From positions 62,001 through 126,000 of the forward strand of contig CAVTNU010000005.1 in NCBI GenBank assembly GCA_963736175.1: a stretch of 64,000 bases of DNA. The letters run 5' to 3'. Below, piece by piece: positions 36,731 to 49,268 of this stretch. Origin of the DNA: Rhodoblastus sp963736175. GTDB lineage: Bacteria > Pseudomonadota > Alphaproteobacteria > Rhizobiales > Beijerinckiaceae. The translations under genes and the position numbers were made by a program. Numbering within the stretch: position 1 is the stretch's first letter; each line of letters opens with the position of its first letter. The notes beneath the pieces were generated by a model. It saw only the letters and a program-made list of their open reading frames with translations. It did no database searches and was not told the origin of the DNA.

Positions 36731-38559
36731 CAATGCTCCCCGGCTTTAGAGGTCGCCGGCGTATTGGCCCAGCCATAGCCCATGCGCGCCAGCAGCGGAA
36801 ACGGCGTCGCGGGCGCTTCGAAGCGCGGCGCCAGTCCGAGGATGGGTCCGACGCGTTCGATGAGCTTGCCCGTGACGGAGCCCGCGTTATAGGCCGCCAA
36901 AGCGTGACCGCCGTCTTCGGGCAAGGCCTGCGGCTCATCCATGACGGTCAGGAACAGGTATTTCGGTTTGTCGGCCGGCGCCACCGCCATGAAAGTTGTG
37001 AACAGCCGGGTTTTGGAATAATGGCCGCCGACGACTTTTTCCGCCGTCCCGGTCTTGCCGCCGACGAAATAGCCCTTGATGTCGGCGCGTCTGGCGGACC
37101 CGACCTCGGCGTTGAGACGCATCAGATAGCGCATTTCTTCAGATGTTTCGGGACGAATGACATGCTGCGCATTAGCCTTGGCTTCCTGTTCGGAGCGTTT
37201 GAGAAAGGTTGGGGTAATCAAATAGCCGCCGTTCATCAAGGCCCCAACGGCCATCATCGCCTGCAAGGGCGCGACAGCCAGGCCATGGCCGAAGGCGATG
37301 GTCATGGTGTTCAACTCGCCCCAATTGCGCGGCACGATCGGTTCGGCGCTTTCCGGCAATTCGGTGCGCATGCGGTCGAGCTGACCCATCTTGCGCAGGA
37401 AGGCCTTATGGCCTTCGACGCCAACCATCAAAGCCATTCGCGCCGTGCCGATATTGGAGGAATAGGTGAAGACTTCCGGAACCGACAGCGCGCGCTTTTC
37501 CGCGTGAAAGTCGTAAATCGTGAACCTGCCGTAGCGCAGCGCGGCGCGCGCGTCGATATGGGAGGTGAGGTTGACCTTGTTCGCCTCCAGCGCCATCGCA
37601 ATCGTCAACGCCTTGAAGGTCGACCCCATCTCGAAGACGCCGACCGTCATACGGTTGATATTGTTGGCGTCGAGCGCGCCCGAGGGATAGTTCGGGTCGT
37701 AGTCGGGCAAGGAGGCGATGGCGACGACTTCGCCAGTATTGACGTCGAGAATGGCGGCGGCGGCGGCCTTGGCGTGAAACTTCTCCAGACCGATCTGGAG
37801 TTCGTCGCGCAAGGCGTGGGTAGCGCGTAGATCAAGCGACAGCACGACCGGTTTGAGATCGTCGTGCGACAAGTTGAAGCCGGCGCCATGCAGATCCGCC
37901 AGCCCCTGTCCGTCAACGTATTTTTCAATACCGGCGATGCCGTTGTTGTCGGTATTGGCGAAGCCAAGCACATGCGCGCCGAGCGGTCCGTTCGGATAGA
38001 CGCGTTTGTTTTCAGGCAGGAAGCCGACGCCCGGCAGACCGAGATGGAACACTTCGGCCTGCTGTTTGGGCGTCACCTCGCGCTTGACCCAGACGAATCC
38101 CTTGCGCGAGCCGAGCTTGTCGCGCAATTCGCGCGCGTCGAGATCGGGCAGGACGGCGGTCAGCAATTCGGTCGCCTCGTCCTTGTCGATGAGACGGCGC
38201 GGTTCGGCGAAGACCGACAGCATCTTGACGTCGGTCGCCAATATTTCGCCGTTACGGTCAACGATGTCCGGACGGGCGGCGGACACGGCCTCGGAAGCGG
38301 CGCGGCGCACCGTCTGCGGCTCCGGCTTGGAGCCGAGATAAAGCAGTCGGCCGGCGATGACGAGAAACAGACAAGCGAAAATGAAGGCGACAAAACGGAT
38401 GCGGCCGGCGCTTTTTTCCAGGCGCGTGGAAAAGATGGCGCGCAACCGGTCCGCGAGCCGGGCGCCGGAGGGAGGGCCGTCGAAGCCGCGCTCGCCCAAT
38501 GGATTCGCCCCGTTCATGCCGGGACTTCCATTCCGCGAAAAAGGCTCGCCGAAATCCAT
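36730..38559 (-). CDS. ftsI: septal peptidoglycan transpeptidase FtsI (PBP3)
   Basis: A 609-residue class B penicillin-binding protein. There is a cytoplasmic tail of ~50 residues, one membrane span (about 55-75), a dimerisation region, then the transpeptidase domain with S-T-F-K (active Ser), Y-S-S-N and K-T-G-T-A-E-K. AAAGGTG precedes the ATG, 3 bases after ftsL. It cross-links septal wall made by FtsW. Confidence 0.95.
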   Translation of the reverse strand: MDFGEPFSRNGSPGMNGANPLGERGFDGPPSGARLADRLRAIFSTRLEKSAGRIRFVAFIFACLFLVIAGRLLYLGSKPEPQTVRRAASEAVSAARPDIVDRNGEILATDVKMLSVFAEPRRLIDKDEATELLTAVLPDLDARELRDKLGSRKGFVWVKREVTPKQQAEVFHLGLPGVGFLPENKRVYPNGPLGAHVLGFANTDNNGIAGIEKYVDGQGLADLHGAGFNLSHDDLKPVVLSLDLRATHALRDELQIGLEKFHAKAAAAAILDVNTGEVVAIASLPDYDPNYPSGALDANNINRMTVGVFEMGSTFKALTIAMALEANKVNLTSHIDARAALRYGRFTIYDFHAEKRALSVPEVFTYSSNIGTARMALMVGVEGHKAFLRKMGQLDRMRTELPESAEPIVPRNWGELNTMTIAFGHGLAVAPLQAMMAVGALMNGGYLITPTFLKRSEQEAKANAQHVIRPETSEEMRYLMRLNAEVGSARRADIKGYFVGGKTGTAEKVVGGHYSKTRLFTTFMAVAPADKPKYLFLTVMDEPQALPEDGGHALAAYNAGSVTGKLIERVGPILGLAPRFEAPATPFPLLARMGYGWANTPATSKAGEH

Positions 38560-38562
38560 GCG

Positions 38563-38958
38563 TCACCTTTTGCCATTGACCGGCGCCGAAGGCGTCGTCG
38601 TGGCGGCGCTGGCCGAAGGCGTGTTGGTCGGCGCATCGAGCCCCAGGTCCTCAAGCTTGCGGCCGATCTCGTCGCCGCGCGAAACGCGGTCGGGCAAGGC
38701 GTTCGGCGCGACGATCTGTGTCAGCGCCAGTTGCTGCCCGTCGAGATATTTGTCGGCCAGCTCCTGAATGCGCTCGGGTCGGCTGACGTTCGCCCATTCG
38801 GCGCGCAGCATGGCGATAGCGTCTTCTTCCGACTGCAATTCGCGTTTCAGCTTGGAAATGCGCTCAGCCTGGTAGAGCGTCTCGTATTTGACCGAATAGG
38901 CGTAAACGGCCGAACCGATCAAAATGACGACGCTGACGACATTGAGAATGCGCAGCAT
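38563..38958 (-). CDS. ftsL: cell division protein FtsL
   Basis: A 131-residue bitopic protein: one membrane span at about 3-23 and a coiled coil at about 28-65 (Y-Q-A-E-R-I-S-K-L-K-R-E-L...), then a Pro/Ala/Thr-rich tail. Sequence identity in FtsL is always low; the call rests on this architecture and on the position between rsmH and ftsI. It starts one base after the rsmH stop. Confidence 0.9.
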   Translation of the reverse strand: MLRILNVVSVVILIGSAVYAYSVKYETLYQAERISKLKRELQSEEDAIAMLRAEWANVSRPERIQELADKYLDGQQLALTQIVAPNALPDRVSRGDEIGRKLEDLGLDAPTNTPSASAATTTPSAPVNGKR

Positions 38959-38959
38959 T

Positions 38960-39961
38960 TCAGTTTTTCTCCCCCCTCAGGCGGCGCGCCGGCGCGTCGG
39001 TGCGTTCTCCCCACCGCAGTTTCGCCGACCGCGCGCGAGGATTTGACCGGCATTCCGCCTCGCCGGCGACGACCGGCTGGCGTCCGGGCGCCGCGAAGGT
39101 GGGCTTCGGCGCTTGCGGTTCGCCCGGCAGAAGCCGCGACTTCGCCTGTCCGCGCCCGCTCCGCGCGGCCAGGAACTGCTTGACGATCCGATCCTCGAGC
39201 GAATGGAAGCTGACGACGACAAGCCGCCCGCCTGGCGCCAGCAGACGCTCGGCCGCCTCAAGAGCCTGACGCAATTCGTCCAACTCCTCGTTGACGGCGA
39301 TGCGCAGGGCCTGGAAACTGCGGGTGGCCGGATGGATTTCGTTGGGTTTGGCCGGCGCCGCGCGAGCGATTGTTTCGGCGAGCGTTTTGGTCGTGACGAT
39401 CGGCGCCTTGGCGCGCTCGAACACGATGGCCCGGGCGATCCGCCGCGAAGCGCGCTCCTCGCCGAACAGGTAGAGGATATCGGCCAGTTCGTCCGCTTCG
39501 GTCTCGTTGACGATGTCGGCGGCGCTGCGACCCTCCTGGCCCATGCGCATGTCGAGCGGTCCGTCAAAACGGAACGAGAAGCCGCGTTCAGCCTGATCGA
39601 GCTGCATGGAGGAGACGCCGATATCGAGCACGATCCCATCGAACGGTCCAAGCGCGCGTTTTGTCGCCTCCTGCGCCATCCGCGAAAAGCGCGCGTGCGC
39701 CAGCGTCAGGCGTCCGGAATATTCCTCGACCAGCTTCGCTCCCGCGGCGATCGCCTGTGGATCGCGATCGAACGCCAGAACGCGCGTCTTCTCGACCGCC
39801 AGGATGGCGCGCGTATAGCCGCCCGCGCCGAACGTGGCGTCCAGATAGAGCCCGCCGGATTTGACAGCCAGCGCGACGACGGCCTCCGCGGCGAGCACCG
39901 GAATGTGGCGGGCCGGTCCGCCAGCGGGAAGATGTTGATCTTCGCCGCGCCCCTTGTTCAT
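38960..39961 (-). CDS. rsmH: 16S rRNA (cytosine1402-N4)-methyltransferase RsmH
   Basis: A 333-residue SAM-dependent methyltransferase (MraW). Motifs: H-I-P-V-L near 20, D-A-T-F-G-A-G-G-Y-T-R near 40, D-I-G-V-S-S-M-Q-L-D near 115, and V-V-S-F-H-S-L-E-D-R-I-V-K near 250. ATG at 39961 follows AGGGAG; the open frame extends 100 codons upstream to 40261 but that part is Arg-rich and unlike the family. First gene of the dcw series here. Confidence 0.95.
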   Translation of the reverse strand: MNKGRGEDQHLPAGGPARHIPVLAAEAVVALAVKSGGLYLDATFGAGGYTRAILAVEKTRVLAFDRDPQAIAAGAKLVEEYSGRLTLAHARFSRMAQEATKRALGPFDGIVLDIGVSSMQLDQAERGFSFRFDGPLDMRMGQEGRSAADIVNETEADELADILYLFGEERASRRIARAIVFERAKAPIVTTKTLAETIARAAPAKPNEIHPATRSFQALRIAVNEELDELRQALEAAERLLAPGGRLVVVSFHSLEDRIVKQFLAARSGRGQAKSRLLPGEPQAPKPTFAAPGRQPVVAGEAECRSNPRARSAKLRWGERTDAPARRLRGEKN

Positions 39962-40582
39962 TCCCAAGCTCCCTGCAGGCGCCAAACGTCCCCCGCGCTT
40001 GCGGCGGCGATCTGAATTGACAAAACGAACGTCAAAATTGTGGCCGCTCCGCGGAAATGTCGAAATCAGCCGATTTGCCTTTTGCATCAAGGGCCGGAAC
40101 GCCATCCTCGCCCGCCTAGCGCGGTGCGGGCGAACGAGGCCGGCGCTGGACCGATTCGTTTCTGACCCTCGGTCCGCGGACGCGCCACATCCTTCGCTCC
40201 CGTTCGGAGAGCGCTTCTGGCGCGCACGGTCAAGGCGAAACGGAAACATGGGCGATAGCACAAAAAAATCGATTTAGGCGCACCGCGCCAGCCTGTCGAA
40301 GACAACGATCCATTAAGCTTCCTTAGGGTTAAGACATTATTTACGGAGCGCTCGATTCCGCTCGTCTGACGCCGGCGCCGGCCGGCCGATACGGCCCGGT
40401 CGCGCCGCGCCCTTTGGCGAAAGCGCTGATTCGACGCCACGTTCAGGAATTCCGAGATTGCGCCGCAAAAATCCGGCGCGAACGCGCGAAATGCGCATCG
40501 CGCACAGCAATTCGTCCGCTCCGCCGGCGGCGGGCTGTTGTCTTGAAACGACGAAACGCCGGGACAGGCCCGCGGCGAAGGG
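39962..40582 (-). other. region between rsmH and rnpB without a gene
   Basis: About 620 bases with no credible coding frame. MraZ, which usually precedes rsmH, is not here. The AT-richer part around 40310-40350 (TTAGGGTTAAGACATTATTTA) is the most promoter-like and may start the dcw transcript, leaving a leader of over 300 bases. Confidence 0.5.
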
Positions 40583-40972
<390 letters not shown>

Positions 40973-41202
40973 AATAGCAGGAAAGGGCCGCGCGTCAAGC
41001 AAATCGCGCCGGCAGCAAGAGAATCGCTCGTTTCCGCCGCCGCCGCCCTTTTTTCGCCGCCATCGCCCGGCATCGGAACCGCCGTGAATTGTTTAAATTC
41101 GCACGCTAGATTGAACGCGTTATACTGAATCGCTCGCCTCCCTGTCGCGGGCGTGGGATTGCCTGCGGCCAGAACGGTCGCATCGGCTTATCGGAGGATC
41201 TT

Positions 41203-41505
41203 ATGAAGAAAATCATCTTGCTGTCGGCGGCCCTCGCCTTTGCGGCTCCGCTGGCCGGCTGCGGCACGACACAGGGCGATCGCGCCGCCGGCGGCGCGGC
41301 GATCGGCGGCGCCACCGGAGCGCTGGTGGGCGCGGCGGCTTCGGGCGGACGTCCGGGCGGCGTGCTGGCGGGCGCCATTGTCGGCGCCGCGGCGGGCGGC
41401 ATTATCGGCGCCAATAGCGCGCCGCCGCCGCCGCGTCGTCGTTGCGCCGAATTCGATTATGACGATTACGGCCATCGCGTCTGCGTCGCATGGTACAATC
41501 CTTGA
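41203..41505 (+). CDS. glycine-zipper lipoprotein
   Basis: A 100-residue protein with a lipoprotein signal: hydrophobic core, then L-A-G-C at about 17-20, so Cys20 is probably lipidated. Residues about 28-70 form a glycine zipper (repeated G-x-x-x-G, e.g. G-G-A-A-I-G-G-A-T-G-A), as in small outer-membrane 2TM proteins. The C-terminus is Pro/Arg then acidic with two Cys. GGAGGATCTT precedes the ATG. Function unknown; such proteins often sit in the outer membrane under stress control. Confidence 0.85.
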   Translation: MKKIILLSAALAFAAPLAGCGTTQGDRAAGGAAIGGATGALVGAAASGGRPGGVLAGAIVGAAAGGIIGANSAPPPPRRRCAEFDYDDYGHRVCVAWYNP

Positions 41506-41552
41506 CCGCTTGCCTCGAGCGCTCGCTCTGAGCGCTTGAACTGATTGGAAAG

Positions 41553-41584
41553 CTCCGCGCCGGACAAAAGCGCGGAGTCTTTTT
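41553..41584 (+). terminator. Rho-independent terminator after the lipoprotein gene
   Basis: CTCCGCGC / GCGCGGAG stem (41553-41577) with a 9-base loop, then TCTTTTT, 47 bases after the stop. Confidence 0.88.
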
Positions 41585-41631
41585 CCCGCCAAAGCCGGCG
41601 CTTCGCTCGACCCCGCGCAAGGCCAGAAACA

Positions 41632-42399
41632 ATGGCAATTTTGACGCCCGATTCAGCCCTGGCGCGCAAGGTCGTCCCCTCGCCCAATCACGGCGAACGG
41701 TGCGCGGCGCCCTTGGACGCCATCATTCTGCATTACACCGGCATGCCGACCGGCGAAGCGGCGTTGCAACTGCTGTGCAATCCGCTGGCGGAAGTTTCGT
41801 GCCATTATCTCGTGTGGGAAGACGGGCGCATCTGGCAGCTCGTGCCGGAAGCCCGCCGGGCCTGGCACGCCGGCAGAAGCTTGTGGGCCGGCGAAACCGA
41901 CATGAATTCCCGCTCGATCGGCGTCGAGATCGTCAATCCCGGCCACGACGGCGGCGCGCCGCCGTATCCCGACGCGCAGATCGACGCCGTCATCGCCCTT
42001 TGCCGCGACATCGGCTCGCGTTATTCCATCGCTCCACAACGCGTTCTCGGCCATTCCGACATAGCGCCGACGCGCAAACGCGATCCGGGCGAAAACTTTC
42101 CCTGGCGTCGGCTGCATGAGGCCGGCGTCGGCCATTGGGTTCCGCCCGCGCCGCCGCGCGCCGGTCCCCGCTACGAGTCGGGCGCGATCGGGCCGCCGGT
42201 CGCCGCCTTGCAGACCATGCTCGCCGCTTACGGCTATGGCCTTGCCGCCAACGGCGTCTACGACGAGGCGGCGCGCGACGCCGTCGCGGCGTTCCAGAGA
42301 CATTTCCGGCCGTCCCTTGTCGACGGAATCGCCGACATGTCGACGTTGGAGACGCTGCGCGATGTGTTGCGGGCCTTGCCCGGGCAGGCAGGACGCTGA
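41632..42399 (+). CDS. N-acetylmuramoyl-L-alanine amidase, AmiD type
   Basis: A 255-residue Amidase_2 protein that cuts between MurNAc and L-Ala. Zinc ligands: His in I-I-L-H-Y-T-G near 35 and H-S-D in G-H-S-D-I-A-P near 145, with D-P-G-E-N-F-P-W close by. Residues about 180-245 look like a peptidoglycan-binding domain (A-L-Q-T-M-L-A-A-Y-G-Y, A-V-A-A-F-Q-R-H-F). No signal peptide is visible, so it may act on recycled muropeptides in the cytoplasm, as AmpD does, or be exported another way. ATG at 41632 is the family-like start. Confidence 0.9.
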   Translation: MAILTPDSALARKVVPSPNHGERCAAPLDAIILHYTGMPTGEAALQLLCNPLAEVSCHYLVWEDGRIWQLVPEARRAWHAGRSLWAGETDMNSRSIGVEIVNPGHDGGAPPYPDAQIDAVIALCRDIGSRYSIAPQRVLGHSDIAPTRKRDPGENFPWRRLHEAGVGHWVPPAPPRAGPRYESGAIGPPVAALQTMLAAYGYGLAANGVYDEAARDAVAAFQRHFRPSLVDGIADMSTLETLRDVLRALPGQAGR

Positions 42400-42451
42400 C
42401 ACGAAGCGCCTTTCTCAGTCTCCTCGCTACAAAAGCCAGCGACGATCTGCA

Positions 42452-46171
<3,720 letters not shown>

Positions 46172-46232
46172 GTTTGTGTCCCGCTGCGCGCCGACGTGAT
46201 TTTTTAAAACGTCAGGCATGGATTCATAATTA

Positions 46233-46912
46233 GCGCCCCCTACCCCCTCTCCCCGTTTACGGGGAGAGGGTTGGGGTGAGGGGCGGGGGCAAGAAGGCGC
46301 GCCGTCATCGAAACGCCAAACCTTCGCCAACCCCAATATCCAATCAGCGAGGCCAACACCCTCGCCCCTCATCCTGTCCTTCTCCCCGTGAACGGGGAGA
46401 AGGGACGATAGCGATCAGCCACTCGCCCCGCGCCCCCTACCCCCTCTCCCCGTTTACGGGGAGAGGGTTGGGGTGAGGGGCGGGGCAAGAAGGCGCGCCG
46501 TCATCGAAACGCCAAACCTTCGCCAACCCCAATATCCAATCAGCGAGGCCAACACCCTCGCCCCTCATCCTGTCCTTCTCCCCGTGAACGGGGAGAAGGG
46601 ACGATAGCGATCAGCCACTCGCCCCGCGCCCCCTACCCCTCTCCCCGTTTACGGGGAGAGGGTTGGGGTGAGGGGCGGGGGCAAGAAGGCGCGCCGTCAT
46701 CGAAACGCCAAACCTTCGCCAACCCCAATATCCAATCAGCGAGGCCAACACTCTCGCCCCTCATCCTGTCCTTCTCCCCGTGAACGGGGAGAAGGGACGA
46801 TAGCGATCAGCCCCTCGCCCCGCGCCGCCGCGCGCCCTCTCCCCGCATAGGGCGTTCGCAAAAACGCCCGTCTTTCGACGGGCTATGCGGGGAGAGGGTT
46901 GGGGTGACGGGC
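46233..46912. repeat. three tandem ~196-bp repeats plus a degenerate fourth, rich in hairpins
   Basis: Units at 46233-46429, 46430-46625 and 46626-46821 are nearly identical, differing by a few bases. Each holds two strong palindromes: CCTCTCCCCGTTTACGGGGA (stem extends to GAGG) and TTCTCCCCGTGAACGGGGAG. A shortened, altered unit with a different hairpin fills 46822-46912. The array fills the metF-metH gap. It is non-coding although short frames cross it; it resembles REP-type intergenic elements that have been amplified. Confidence 0.9.
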
Positions 46913-47817
46913 TAGATTGGCGCCTTTTCAACTTTGGCCGTCGCCCGTACGCCGAGAAGGTGGCAGACGGCGTAGACGAGATCGGCGCGGTTCATCGTGT
47001 AGAAATGGAACTGGTCGACACCGTGATCGAGCAGGTCGAAAACCTGTTCGGCGGCGACGGCGGCGGCGATCAGACGGCGCGTTTGCAAATCGTCGTCGAG
47101 ACCTTCGAAACGATCGGCCAGCCAGTCCGGCACGCTCGCGCCGGCCTTTTGCGCGAAATTGGCCGCCTGCCGGAAATTCTGCACCACCGTTATGCCCGGC
47201 ACAATGGGAATGTCGACGCCGGCGGCGCGTACACGATCGAGATAGCGGAAATACAAATCGTTTTCGAAGAAGAACTGCGTGATGGCGCGCGTCGCGCCGG
47301 CGTCGATCTTGGCCTTGAGCACGTCGATGTCTTGATCGAACGACGCGCTTTCAGGGTGCTTTTCTGGATAGGCGGAAACGGAAACCTCGAAATCGCCGAT
47401 GGCGCGAACGCCGCGCACAAGTTCGGTCGATGTCGCGTAGCCGCCGGGCGTCGGCGCGAAAACGGCTCCAAGTCCCCCTTGCGGATCGCCGCGCAAGGCG
47501 ACGATATGGCGCACGCCGACGTCCCAATAGCCGCGCACGACCGCGTCCACTTCCTCTTTCGTCGCTGACACGCAGGTTAGATGCGCCGCCGGCTTGATAT
47601 TGGTCTGCTTGACGATCCGCGCCACCGTCGCATGGGTGCGCTCGCGCGTCGAACCGCCTGCGCCATAGGTGACGGAGACGAACTCCGGCTGCAACGGCGC
47701 CAGACGTTCGATCGCCTCCCACAGCGCGACCTCCATTTCCGGCGTCTTCGGCGGAAAGAATTCGAAGGAGACGCCGATCGGCTGATGCCGCGAGCGGCTT
47801 TTGCGATGATCGCTCAT
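46912..47817 (-). CDS. metF: methylenetetrahydrofolate reductase MetF
   Basis: A 301-residue FAD enzyme that reduces 5,10-methylene-THF to 5-methyl-THF, the methyl donor for MetH. Motifs: S-F-E-F-F-P-P-K-T near 17, V-T-Y-G-A-G-G-S-T-R near 52, A-H-L-T-C near 85, and L-R-G-D-P near 115. ATG at 47817 has GAGGACC just upstream and is the family start. It follows the ArsR/methyltransferase gene by about 70 bases and precedes metH, a common methionine layout in Rhizobiales. Confidence 0.95.
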   Translation of the reverse strand: MSDHRKSRSRHQPIGVSFEFFPPKTPEMEVALWEAIERLAPLQPEFVSVTYGAGGSTRERTHATVARIVKQTNIKPAAHLTCVSATKEEVDAVVRGYWDVGVRHIVALRGDPQGGLGAVFAPTPGGYATSTELVRGVRAIGDFEVSVSAYPEKHPESASFDQDIDVLKAKIDAGATRAITQFFFENDLYFRYLDRVRAAGVDIPIVPGITVVQNFRQAANFAQKAGASVPDWLADRFEGLDDDLQTRRLIAAAVAAEQVFDLLDHGVDQFHFYTMNRADLVYAVCHLLGVRATAKVEKAPI

Positions 47818-47888
47818 AAGGTCCTCAGTATCTGGCGCATTCGTCAAGAATCGGCTGCCTATTCGAACGCGATATGCGGTTGGATCAT

Positions 47889-48887
47889 TTACTGACGCGT
47901 CCGGTCGGGGCGGCGCGCCTGCCACAACGCGACGGTCAATGTTTGCACGGACGGCTCGCGTCCGGATTTTTTCGGCTTGAGCTCCTGGAACGAAATGACG
48001 TCGAGACCGGCCTCGCGCAAATAGCCGGCGACCTCGCCTTGCGAAAAGCCGAGCCGGCGATGGGCGTGCTTTTCACGCAGATATTCTTCGCCGTGCGGAG
48101 CAAAATCGACGACGACGATGCGCCCGCCGGATTTGAGCGCGCGCGCCGCCTCGCGCAAGGCGCGCCCCGGATCGTCGAGATAATGAAGGACCTGGTGGAC
48201 GACCGCCAGATCGATCGTCTCGCTTTCGACCGGCAACGCGTAGATATCGCCCTGACGCAATTGCACGTTGCGCAGGCCCGCCTTTTCGATCTGCGCGCGC
48301 GCCACGCCAAGCATGGCGGGAGAAAGATCGACGCCGATGGCGCTCTCCGCCTCCCCGGCGAGCAATTCCAGCATGCGCCCCGTACCGACGCCGATATCCA
48401 GCAACTTTTGCAAACGCCCGCCCGCGCCGCGCGCTGCGGCGAGGATCGCCGCCTCCACGTCGGCCTCCGGCGCATGCATCCTGCGGGTTTCGCTCCAGCG
48501 CGGCGCCTGTTCGGCAAAATATTTCGCCGCCTGCGCGGCGCGCGCCGCGCGCACCTCGCCGAGCCGCGCCCGGTCGGCGCCAAGAAGCGGATCGGTCGGG
48601 TCAAGCCGGGCGATCATGTCGCGCCCGATCGCCGCCGCCGGACCCGCGGCGGCCGCTCGGAAAAACGCCCAGGCGCCTTCCCGGTGGCGTTCGACGAGGC
48701 CCGCCTCCAGCAACAGCCGCAGATGACGCGAGACGCGGGGCTGCGACTGACCGAGAATGGCCACCAGCTCGCTGACCGCCAGTTCCGCCTCGCTCAACAG
48801 CGCATAGAGACGCAGACGCGTCTCCTCGCCGAGCGAGGAGAGACAGACAAGCGTGGCGTTGAGGGTCAGGGTTTGGGCGTCCGGCAC
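47889..48887 (-). CDS. ArsR-family regulator fused to a SAM-dependent methyltransferase
   Basis: A 332-residue two-domain protein. Residues about 10-95 form an ArsR winged helix (E-E-T-R-L-R-L-Y-A-L-L, then Q-P-R-V-S-R-H-L-R-L-L-L-E-A-G-L-V). Residues about 140-300 form a class I methyltransferase with L-L-D-I-G-V-G-T-G-R-M-L-E-L-L (SAM site) and D-L-A-V-V-H-Q-V-L-H-Y. No arsenic-binding C-V-C is present in the ArsR part. Its place at the head of metF-metH suggests control of methionine/SAM genes, with SAM or SAH sensed by the second domain (inference). Start is GTG, 9 bases from the large palindrome, with no clear ribosome-binding site; a leaderless message is possible. Confidence 0.85.
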   Translation of the reverse strand: MPDAQTLTLNATLVCLSSLGEETRLRLYALLSEAELAVSELVAILGQSQPRVSRHLRLLLEAGLVERHREGAWAFFRAAAAGPAAAIGRDMIARLDPTDPLLGADRARLGEVRAARAAQAAKYFAEQAPRWSETRRMHAPEADVEAAILAAARGAGGRLQKLLDIGVGTGRMLELLAGEAESAIGVDLSPAMLGVARAQIEKAGLRNVQLRQGDIYALPVESETIDLAVVHQVLHYLDDPGRALREAARALKSGGRIVVVDFAPHGEEYLREKHAHRRLGFSQGEVAGYLREAGLDVISFQELKPKKSGREPSVQTLTVALWQARRPDRTRQ

Positions 48888-48896
48888 GGCGATTCA

Positions 48897-48934
48897 ATCG
48901 ATTATGTATAAACATATCTTTATACATAATCGAT
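48897..48934 (-). promoter_or_regulatory. 38-bp perfect palindrome, likely operator of the ArsR-type gene
   Basis: Arms ATCGATTATGTATAAA (48897-48912) and its exact complement TTTATACATAATCGAT (48919-48934) with a 6-base spacer. It lies 9 bases before the regulator's GTG start in a GC-rich setting, so it stands out by composition. TATAAA-like sequence inside it could also be the -10. Confidence 0.8.
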
Positions 48935-49268
48935 CGTGGGCGCAAGGCTGGAGGTTTTTAAGTCAGGAATCCGACAATGGAAGCCGATTTCCCTGTTGTG
49001 GCTACAGCGGCGTTCGAAGCGGCCAATCGCCGTTTAGCATAAACCCATGGTTCCGTTTCCAGCATCGGCGAAACCCGCTATTTTTCGTCGTCGCCCATAC
49101 TCGGGCTGATCGGCGATAACGGTTTCGCTTCGGCGCCGTCGCTTTTACAATCGCCGCGCCGGGCTCGAGTAAACGAATTACCGAGAAAAATCGGAACTAA
49201 AAAATTAGAATCAGGCAATACCAAGCTCGCAAGTCGTCGCGTAACGCGAAATATCGAAAGAACGTGAA
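48935..49268 (+). other. intergenic region, no gene seen
   Basis: About 330 bases between the ArsR-type operator and the membrane glycosyltransferase-like gene. No coding frame or RNA is recognised. The last 80 bases are AT-richer and may hold the plus-strand promoter. Confidence 0.4.

Noticed and set aside
34421..36778. 785-residue plus-strand open frame opposite murEF
   Set aside because: Long antisense frames are common opposite GC-rich genes with third-position GC; the minus strand encodes a clear MurE-MurF.
46276..46850. Two short plus-strand frames in the metF-metH gap with near-identical Arg/Pro-rich products
   Set aside because: They are copies of the same repeat unit read as protein; composition follows the hairpins, and no start context or family supports coding.
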